Origin: Mesorhizobium sp. LMG 17147 | GTDB lineage: Bacteria; Pseudomonadota; Alphaproteobacteria; Rhizobiales; Rhizobiaceae | Direction of reading: 5' to 3' | DNA length: 64,000 nt | Assembly (NCBI RefSeq): GCF_024297145.1 | Contig: NZ_JANCTC010000007.1 | Coordinates: forward strand, 62,001-126,000 | Shown here: piece by piece, positions 54,483 to 61,708 of the stretch | Position numbering within the stretch: position 1 is the stretch's first letter | Layout: each line of letters opens with the position of its first letter | Made by a program: the position numbers and the translations under genes | Notes under the pieces: generated by a model | What the model was told of the DNA's origin: nothing | Databases searched by the model: none | What the model saw: the letters and a program-made list of their open reading frames with translations, nothing else

Positions 54483-56998
54483 GCGAGGCCGCGCAAGGCG
54501 TTCGGACGGACTTTACGCTGCGCCGGCCGCTCACGGCGGGGCAGCCTATCGTCTATTGGCGGCTCGGGTCCATCGCCGGGCAGCGCTACGACGTGGCCGA
54601 CCAGCCCATGCAAGGCGAGATGGATCCCTTCTTCTTCCTGACCAAGCACAAGAATTTCATTCCGCATGAATATCCGTGCCGCACGCAGTTCGCAGCGGAA
54701 CGCCGCGGCAAGCGACCACAGGTCAGCGCCGAATTCGGCGCCGAGCGCATCTGGCTGCCCTTCGCCTCACCGCGCATCGACCTGTCGGGCTTCTGGTTTC
54801 GGCCGACGGTGCTTGGAACCTGGGCCGAGACCACTATCGAGGCGGCCTCGACTGGCGAGGCGGTGGTGCGGCTGCGCACATGCGGCGGCGCCATACTCTT
54901 TGCCAACGGTGGGGAAGCCGGCTGGATGGCGCCCTACGGCCGCAATCTGGAAAGTGCCGCGCATTTCAAGATCGCGCTGAAGGCCGGCCGTAACGACGTT
55001 CGCGTGTGGTTCGACGATCTCGCCGAGCGCGACGCCCGCTATTATTTCCAGCTCGATTATCTATCCGGTCCGGCTGCTTCGGTCGCATTGCCGATCGAGG
55101 CCGAGAGCGGCGTTGCCGATGCGATGGAAGCAGCCCTCGACGACATGCATTTCGAGCGTCCCGCCTATGACGGCGGCCAGGTGGCTCTGGTCACCGGCGT
55201 GGCCCTGCCGCGCGACGCGCAAGTCGAGGTCGAGATCGAAGGCGATTTCATGTCGATCGAGGCGCCGGTGCGCTTCGCCTTCGATCTGCCGGCGGGCCAG
55301 GCGCGGCTGCCGATCGCCGATACCGAGCAGCTGCCGGCCGACTTTCGCCATTTCAAGGTGACACTGAAGGTCGCCGACCATGCCGTAGCGCGTGTCTTCG
55401 GCGTCGAGATATGCCACGCGCGCCGTCAGGGCGATGCGCCGGAAACGCTTACCGCGCGTATAGATGAAGCCCTGCACGAGGTCGCCGATCACGCCGAGGC
55501 CGACACCGTGCGCGCGCTGGCGCGCCTGGCGATCGGACAGCAGGGCGCCGAGACCGACGCCATGATCGCCGGCACGCTGCCGGCGATCGAGGATTGTCAC
55601 GATTGCGCCGACTTCATCCTGGTGCCGCTGCTGTGGTGCCGCAAGGCCTATAGCGATCGGCTGGAAGCGCGCCTGCGCGCGCGCGTCGACAACGCCATCC
55701 TCGGCTATCGCTACTGGATGGACGAGCCCGGCAATGATGTACAGTGGTACTTTTCCGAGAACCACGCGCTGCTCTTCCACACCGCCGCCTATATTGCTGG
55801 GGGCCTGTTGCCTGATGTGCGGTTCGTGCGGTCGGGCCGCCTTGGCCGCGAACAGTCCGCGGTTGGAGCCGCGCGTGTACGCGCCTGGCTCGACCATTTC
55901 GAGGCATGGGAGATGGCCGAGTTCAACTCGGCGCCTTATTTCCCGATCGACCTCAAGGGCCTGTGCGCGCTCTACGCGCTTGCCCCTGACAAGGACATCG
56001 CCGAACGTGCCGGCAGGGCAATCATACGCCTGCTTGAAATCGTCGCGCGCTCGGCGCATCGCGGTATCCTCACCGGGGCGCAGGGCCGCTCCTATGAGCA
56101 CACGCTGCGCGCCGCGCGTTCCCTGGAATTATCCGGCATCTGCCGCATGCTTTGGGGCAAGGGCAATTACGGCATGCGCTTTCACGCGCTGCCGCAGCTG
56201 GCACTCTGTCTGCGGGATCATGATTTGAGCGTTCCCGATGGATTGGCTGCAATTGCTTCCCTCACCGACGATACGGCGTGGGAATGGACTTTCGCGCAGG
56301 GACAAGACCGCTTCGCGCGGCTCTACCACTACAAGACGCGCAACCATGCGATGGGCAGCGCCGCTGGCTACCGCTGGAACCAATGGGGCTATCAGGAAAC
56401 CGTCATTCACGCCCGGCTGGGCAAGAATCCGGATGCGCAGATCTGGATCAACCACCCCGGCGAAGTGCTGCAGTCGGGATATGGCAGACCATCATATTGG
56501 GGCGGCTCAGGCACTTTGCCCCGGCTTCACCAATACCGCGACCTCGCCATAGTCAGCTTCTCCTGCTCGGATGAACAGCCCGACTTTACACACGCCTGGT
56601 TCCCCGCAAGTGCCTTCGACGCCGTGCAAGTGGGTGGCGATCGGGCGTTCGCGCAATCTGGCGACGCCTTCGTTATGCTGAAGACGGATGTTCCGCTCAC
56701 GCAGGTCGTGGCCGGCCCGACCGCCGGCAACGAGTTGCGGGCGGCGGGACGCAGGACGACATGGATCGTCCGCCTCGGTGATCGGAATGCCAATCTGCCG
56801 GCGCTCGACGCCTGGGCGGGCGCCTTTGCCGGCCTGTCTGTGCGGTCGGGTCCCGACGGCGAGTTGACCGTCGAGGATCCGGAGTACGGCACGGTGCATT
56901 TCCTGGCCGACGCAAGGATCGTGGCTGAGGGACGTACACTCGATCCGGCCAATTGGATCGTGCGCGGTGAGGCGATGCGCATGAAGCAAGGAGAATAG
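54479..56998 (+). CDS. Unrecognised 839-residue protein, candidate polysaccharide lyase or glycan-active enzyme
   Basis: I do not recognise a named family. From sequence the N-terminal third (about 1-330) is beta-rich, including a jelly-roll-like part with FKIALKAGRNDVRVWFDD. The middle (about 340-600) is helical, with WYFSENHALLFHTAAYIAG and FNSAPYFPIDLKG; this resembles an alpha/alpha toroid. The C-terminal third is again beta-rich, with RNHAMGSAAGYRWNQWGYQ and NHPGEVLQSGYGRPSYWGG. Toroid plus beta-sandwich is the plan of several polysaccharide lyase families. There is no signal peptide. It sits between kduI and the second CUT1 importer, so a role in producing or cleaving unsaturated uronic oligosaccharides is inferred. 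Confidence 0.8.
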   Translation: MSEAAQGVRTDFTLRRPLTAGQPIVYWRLGSIAGQRYDVADQPMQGEMDPFFFLTKHKNFIPHEYPCRTQFAAERRGKRPQVSAEFGAERIWLPFASPRIDLSGFWFRPTVLGTWAETTIEAASTGEAVVRLRTCGGAILFANGGEAGWMAPYGRNLESAAHFKIALKAGRNDVRVWFDDLAERDARYYFQLDYLSGPAASVALPIEAESGVADAMEAALDDMHFERPAYDGGQVALVTGVALPRDAQVEVEIEGDFMSIEAPVRFAFDLPAGQARLPIADTEQLPADFRHFKVTLKVADHAVARVFGVEICHARRQGDAPETLTARIDEALHEVADHAEADTVRALARLAIGQQGAETDAMIAGTLPAIEDCHDCADFILVPLLWCRKAYSDRLEARLRARVDNAILGYRYWMDEPGNDVQWYFSENHALLFHTAAYIAGGLLPDVRFVRSGRLGREQSAVGAARVRAWLDHFEAWEMAEFNSAPYFPIDLKGLCALYALAPDKDIAERAGRAIIRLLEIVARSAHRGILTGAQGRSYEHTLRAARSLELSGICRMLWGKGNYGMRFHALPQLALCLRDHDLSVPDGLAAIASLTDDTAWEWTFAQGQDRFARLYHYKTRNHAMGSAAGYRWNQWGYQETVIHARLGKNPDAQIWINHPGEVLQSGYGRPSYWGGSGTLPRLHQYRDLAIVSFSCSDEQPDFTHAWFPASAFDAVQVGGDRAFAQSGDAFVMLKTDVPLTQVVAGPTAGNELRAAGRRTTWIVRLGDRNANLPALDAWAGAFAGLSVRSGPDGELTVEDPEYGTVHFLADARIVAEGRTLDPANWIVRGEAMRMKQGE

Positions 56999-57084
56999 GG
57001 AGGAAATCGGCTGCGACGCTCAAGAGGAGAGGGCGTGGCCGCTTGAACCATCGGGGCCCGCCCCGCTAAAGGAGGAGACGAAGC

Positions 57085-58353
57085 ATGAATAAGACCCGCA
57101 CTTTGCTGGCCGCGCTATCGGTCAGTCTGCTCGCATCGACCAGCGCGTTTGCCGGTGACGTGCGCATCATGTGGTATTCGGACGGTGTCGAGGGCGATGT
57201 CATCCAGGACATTCTGAACCGCTTCATGAAGGACAATCCCGACATCCACGTCACGCTCGACAACGTCGCCTACAAGGTGATCCAGGAGCAGCTGCCCATC
57301 CAGCTCGAAGCCGGCCAGGGGCCGGACATCGCCCGCGTCACGAACATCAAGGAGCTTGCCCAGCACTGGCTCGATCTCAGGCCACTGGTGGCCGATCCGA
57401 AATACTGGGAGGCCAATTTCGCTGACACGCTGGACTGGATGCGCCCCGATGGCTCCAACGCCATCCCGGGTTTCATGACCCAGCTCACGCTCACTGGCGG
57501 CTTCGCCAACAAGACGCTGTTCGAACAGGCCGGCGTGCCGCTGCCCGGTGACAAGGCGACCTGGGACGACTGGATCGCCGCCGCCGCCGAGGTGGCGAAG
57601 AGCCAGCAGCTTCCGGCTGCCTTCGCCATCGACCGTTCCGGTCACCGCATTTCGGGTCCGAATGTCTCCTTCGGAGCGAACTATATCGGCTCCGATGGCA
57701 TGCCGGCGAAAGTGGACGACGGCACCAAGGCGTTCGTCGGCAAGCTCGTCGACTGGACCGCCAAGGGCCTGATGCTGAAGGATACCTGGGTGTCGGCGGC
57801 AGGCTCGACCTATCGCGCGGCCGCCGACGACTTCATCAACGCCCAGATCCCATTCTACTATTCGGGCAGCTGGCAGGTCGCCAATCTGTCGACCAAGATC
57901 GGCGACAGTTTCGACTGGGTGGCAACCGGCTCGCCCTGCGGTACCGCAGGATGTTCGGGTGTGAAGGGCGGCGCGGCGCTGGTTGCCATCAAATACACCA
58001 AGAATCCCAAGGACGTCGCCAAGGTCATGGATTATCTGGCCCGTGAAGACGTGGTGAAAGAATTCAGCGAGCGCACGCTGTTTCTGCCCGCGCACAAGGG
58101 CGTCGTAGACAAGGGCGGGCTGAAATGGGTCTCGGCCGACAAGAACGTCGGTCCGGCGCTCGACAAGTTCGTCAAGGCGGCGGGTGAAACCATGCCGGCG
58201 GCCGATGCGCTGCCGCCGTGGAAGTGGGCCAACGCTTACTTCGCCGCGCTGGTGACGCGCGTCAGCCAAGTGATGGCCGGCGAACTCAGCCTCGACGAGG
58301 CCTGGGGCAGGATCGACCAGGATATCGCCGACAAGGTTGCCGAGGCGAAGTGA
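57085..58353 (+). CDS. Sugar ABC transporter binding protein (family 1)
   Basis: A 422-residue periplasmic binding protein with a signal peptide (about residues 1-24, ending SAFAG). CUT1 features are VRIMWYSDGVEGDVIQDIL, IQLEAGQGPDIARVTN and FYYSGSWQVANL. A very strong ribosome site AAAGGAGGAG precedes ATG 57085, consistent with the excess of binding protein over permease. It starts the second CUT1 importer and is likely specific for the oligosaccharide handled by GH105 and KduI. Confidence 0.94.
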   Translation: MNKTRTLLAALSVSLLASTSAFAGDVRIMWYSDGVEGDVIQDILNRFMKDNPDIHVTLDNVAYKVIQEQLPIQLEAGQGPDIARVTNIKELAQHWLDLRPLVADPKYWEANFADTLDWMRPDGSNAIPGFMTQLTLTGGFANKTLFEQAGVPLPGDKATWDDWIAAAAEVAKSQQLPAAFAIDRSGHRISGPNVSFGANYIGSDGMPAKVDDGTKAFVGKLVDWTAKGLMLKDTWVSAAGSTYRAAADDFINAQIPFYYSGSWQVANLSTKIGDSFDWVATGSPCGTAGCSGVKGGAALVAIKYTKNPKDVAKVMDYLAREDVVKEFSERTLFLPAHKGVVDKGGLKWVSADKNVGPALDKFVKAAGETMPAADALPPWKWANAYFAALVTRVSQVMAGELSLDEAWGRIDQDIADKVAEAK

Positions 58354-59372
58354 CCGCCGCCGCGACACTGAAGGCATGGACTGGCGCCGCGCTCGCGGCG
58401 CCGGTCGTCTGGCTGGCATCGATCGTCAACGTGCCGCTGAAGTTCTGGCAGCGCGCGACAGGCACCGGTGGCATGGCCGCGTTCTTCCTCGCGCCAAACA
58501 TGGCGATCTTCGGCATTTTCGTCCTGGTGCCGATGATCATCAACTTCTTCTATTCGGCCACGTCGGGAACGGCCTACTTCCTGCAGGACCGAACCTATGT
58601 GGGGCTCGAGCAATACCAGCGCCTGCTCGATTGCGGCAACTACCTGGACACTGCCACTTGCCACGAGGATCTCTTCTGGAAGGCCGTGCACAATACGGGC
58701 CTGTTCGTCGTCGTGCAGGTGGCACTGATGACGGTCGTGTCGATGGCGACAGCGTTGATCCTCAACCGCGAGATCGTCGGGCGCAGCTTCTGGCGCGCGG
58801 TGTTCTTCTTTCCGGTGCTGCTGTCGCCCGTCGTCACCGGCCTGATCTGGCGTTGGATCTTGCAGCGCCAGGGCCTGCTCAACCTGATCGTCCATGATCT
58901 GGGCGGCGAGCCGCACAACTGGCTGACGGACCGTTTCTGGGCCTTCACCGCCGCCGTCAGCGTTTCGGTCTGGGCACATATGGGCTTTTACACGCTCATC
59001 CTGCTTGCCGGATTGCAGGCGATCCCGCGCGACCTTTACGAAGCGGCCGAGATGGACGGCACGAAGCCGGCGCGGGTGTTCTGGCGCATCACGCTGCCGC
59101 TGCTGATGCCGAATCTGCTTGTCGTCATCGTACTGACGCTGATCCGCGCTGTGCAGATCTTCGACGAAGTCTATGTGCTGACGGGTGGAGGGCCGGGAAC
59201 TTCGACCCTCTATATCACGCAGTATATCTATGAGATCGGCTTCGCCTCCCTGTTGCGCAATCCGGGGCTGGCTTCGGCGGCTTCGATCCTGATGGGATTG
59301 GTGCTGGTCGTGCTCACCTTGGTTCAGCTGCAGGTCGGACGCCGGGGTGAGCGGAAAGGAGCCCGCGAATGA
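58350..59372 (+). CDS. CUT1 sugar ABC transporter permease (MalF/UgpA type)
   Basis: A 340-residue membrane protein with an N-terminal cytoplasmic stretch and six predicted helices; the EAA loop is YEAAEMDGTKPARVFWRITLP. The start is a GTG at 58350 that overlaps the binding-protein TGA. A periplasmic loop near 75-110 contains two Cys (residues around 93 and 101). It pairs with the next permease. Confidence 0.94.
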   Translation: MTAAATLKAWTGAALAAPVVWLASIVNVPLKFWQRATGTGGMAAFFLAPNMAIFGIFVLVPMIINFFYSATSGTAYFLQDRTYVGLEQYQRLLDCGNYLDTATCHEDLFWKAVHNTGLFVVVQVALMTVVSMATALILNREIVGRSFWRAVFFFPVLLSPVVTGLIWRWILQRQGLLNLIVHDLGGEPHNWLTDRFWAFTAAVSVSVWAHMGFYTLILLAGLQAIPRDLYEAAEMDGTKPARVFWRITLPLLMPNLLVVIVLTLIRAVQIFDEVYVLTGGGPGTSTLYITQYIYEIGFASLLRNPGLASAASILMGLVLVVLTLVQLQVGRRGERKGARE

Positions 59373-60421
59373 GCCGGGTCGTGACATTCCTGACCCGCCG
59401 GCGCGGCGGTCGCGGCTGGCACTGGACGGATATCGTGAGCTGGCTGTGGCTGCTCGGCGGCGTTGTCATCATGTTCGGTCCGGCCGTCTGGCTGGTGGGT
59501 TCGTCATTCAAGACGCCGGCACAGCTCGCCGAGTTCCCGCCGACCATAATGCCTTATGTCAGCCAACAGGCGACGGTCGAAGGCTACGACAAGCCGCTGG
59601 CCCTCTACAGGGTGAAGTTGCCGGATGGTTCGACCAAGGTGCTGGCCGAGGTGCGGCGCATCGGCATCATGGCGCAGATGGTAGACCCGCAGGCGCCGAA
59701 CGATGTCGTGAAGGTCAACATCGCCGACCGGCAGCCGGTGCGCGAAATCGGCTTCGCGACGGAGAACTACACCGAGCCCTTCGTCCATTTCGACTTCCTG
59801 CGCTATCTGCGCAATTCGGTTTTTGTGACGGCAATGGCGACGCTGATCACGCTGCTCACCAATTCGATGGCCGCATTCGCCTTGTCGAAATACAAGTTCC
59901 GCGGTCGCGATCTGACGATGCTTGTTATCGTCGGTACGCTGATGGTGCCGCTGTCGGTCATCCTGGTGCCGCTCTATTCGGTGGTGGGCGCCGTTGGGCT
60001 GCTCGATTCGCTGTGGGGCGTGATCTTGCCGACCGTGGCGACGCCAACCGGCGTCTTCCTGCTGCGCCAATATATGCTGACCATCCCCGACGAGCTGCTC
60101 GATGCGGCGCGCATGGACAACGCTTCCGAATGGCAGATCTACTGGCGCATCGTGTTGCCGCTTGCAGCACCGGCGCTCGCCGTGCTGGCGATCTTCTCGG
60201 TCGTCTGGCGCTGGAACGACTTTCTGTGGCCGCTGGTGGTGCTGTCGCGCAAGGAACTCTACACACTCCAGGTCGGCCTCAACACCTATGCCGGCCAGCT
60301 AAACGTGCAGTGGCACTACATCCTGGCGATGACCGTCGTGACGATGATCCCCGTCGTCCTCGTCTTCGTCTTCCTGCAGCGTTACATCACTTCCGGCATT
60401 GCCGGCACCGGGCTGAAGTGA
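59369..60421 (+). CDS. CUT1 sugar ABC transporter permease (MalG type, long periplasmic loop)
   Basis: A 350-residue permease, longer than the 270-280 residues usual for this class. The extra length is a loop of roughly 85 residues between the first and second helices (about 45-135, around DGSTKVLAEVRRIG and FATENYTEPFVHFDF). The EAA loop is LLDAARMDNASEWQIYWRIV. A long first loop also occurs in MalG-like permeases of some alginate and oligosaccharide importers. The start overlaps the preceding TGA. Confidence 0.94.
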   Translation: MSRVVTFLTRRRGGRGWHWTDIVSWLWLLGGVVIMFGPAVWLVGSSFKTPAQLAEFPPTIMPYVSQQATVEGYDKPLALYRVKLPDGSTKVLAEVRRIGIMAQMVDPQAPNDVVKVNIADRQPVREIGFATENYTEPFVHFDFLRYLRNSVFVTAMATLITLLTNSMAAFALSKYKFRGRDLTMLVIVGTLMVPLSVILVPLYSVVGAVGLLDSLWGVILPTVATPTGVFLLRQYMLTIPDELLDAARMDNASEWQIYWRIVLPLAAPALAVLAIFSVVWRWNDFLWPLVVLSRKELYTLQVGLNTYAGQLNVQWHYILAMTVVTMIPVVLVFVFLQRYITSGIAGTGLK

Positions 60422-60428
60422 GGATGTC

Positions 60429-61517
60429 ATGGGACGGATAACGCTGACCAACATCGATCGCGCTTACGGCAAGATGAAGATCTTGCACGGCATCAACCTC
60501 GACGTCGGTGACGGCGAGATGCTGGTCCTCGTCGGCCCGTCGGGTTGCGGCAAGTCCACGCTGCTGCGGCTAATTGCCGGGCTCGATCGACCGACCGACG
60601 GCAAGATCGAGATCGACGGGGTCGACGTCACCAACGTTTCGGCCGCGCAGCGCGGTCTGGCAATGGTGTTCCAGTCTTACGCGCTCTACCCGCACATGAG
60701 CGTGCGCCAGAACCTCGCTTTCGGCCTCGAAAACATCCGTATGCCCAAGGCCGAGATCGACGCGCGGATCACGGAAGCGACGCGCATGCTGGAAATCGCT
60801 CCCTATCTCGACCGCCGGCCCGGTCAACTGTCGGGCGGCCAGAAGCAGCGCGTGGCGATCGGCCGTGCGGTGGTGCGCAATCCGACCGCCTTTCTACTCG
60901 ATGAACCGCTGTCCAACCTCGATGCCGAACTGCGCATCACCATGCGCGCTGAACTGGCGGGCCTGCACCGGCGGCTGGCAACCACGATGATCTACGTCAC
61001 CCATGACCAGATCGAGGCGATGACGCTGGCGGACCGCATCGTGGTCATGCGCTCGGGGCGGATCGAACAGGTTGGCCGGCCGCTCGATCTCTACAACGCG
61101 CCGGCCAACCTGTTCGTCGCCGGCTTCATCGGTGCGCCGCGGATGAACCTGCTGCCGGTGAAGGTGCGTTCGGCAAGCGGCGCCGAGGTGCGTGTCGAAG
61201 GTCCAGGCGGGCTCTCAGCCTCGATCGCGGCCGATGGGGTCGCGCTGAAACCGGGAGACGACGCGACGCTTGGCATCCGGCCACACGACATCCAACTTTC
61301 GAATGGCAGCAAGGGATCGGTGGAAGCGCGGGTAACGCTGGCCGAGGCGTTGGGACCGGAAACCGTTGTCCACGCCACCATTGCCGGCGACAGCAAACTG
61401 ATCGCCGTTCTCAAGCAGCAGGGCGTTGAAACGCAAGGGCCGCCGATCAACCTCGCTCTGCCGCCGGAGCGCATGCATCTCTTCGATGCCGCCGGGCTGC
61501 GTGTCGCACCGCGTTAG
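60429..61517 (+). CDS. CUT1 sugar ABC transporter ATPase (UgpC/MsmK type)
   Basis: A 362-residue ATP-binding subunit with Walker A GPSGCGKS, signature LSGGQKQR and Walker B AFLLDEPLSNLDA. The MalK-like C-terminal domain (about 240-360) includes LGIRPHDIQLSNG. It starts 7 bases after the second permease, completing the second CUT1 importer. It is a paralogue of the ATPase at 46645. Confidence 0.96.
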   Translation: MGRITLTNIDRAYGKMKILHGINLDVGDGEMLVLVGPSGCGKSTLLRLIAGLDRPTDGKIEIDGVDVTNVSAAQRGLAMVFQSYALYPHMSVRQNLAFGLENIRMPKAEIDARITEATRMLEIAPYLDRRPGQLSGGQKQRVAIGRAVVRNPTAFLLDEPLSNLDAELRITMRAELAGLHRRLATTMIYVTHDQIEAMTLADRIVVMRSGRIEQVGRPLDLYNAPANLFVAGFIGAPRMNLLPVKVRSASGAEVRVEGPGGLSASIAADGVALKPGDDATLGIRPHDIQLSNGSKGSVEARVTLAEALGPETVVHATIAGDSKLIAVLKQQGVETQGPPINLALPPERMHLFDAAGLRVAPR

Positions 61518-61546
61518 CCTCACGCGAGGCCATCGTTAGGGGCCTC
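61517..61546 (+). terminator. Overlapping alternative hairpins after the second importer
   Basis: GCCTC-ACGC-GAGGC (61517-61530) can fold as a 5-bp hairpin. GAGGCC (61526-61531) can instead pair with GGCCTC (61541-61546). The GAGGC arm is shared, so the two structures exclude each other. There is no T run, so termination is uncertain. Confidence 0.3.
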
Positions 61547-61708
61547 GTAGCGGCGATATCTCCGCGCAATACATGGATTTCCATGAGATGCAGCCGAGGC
61601 ATGGCGGAACTAGATTTAGGCGGTGAGTTCGCCTGTCCAGATATTGAAAACAAGTGCTATATCAAGCGCTGACCCTCCCCAGGCTTTTTTGTCCGACAGG
61701 AGAAGCCA

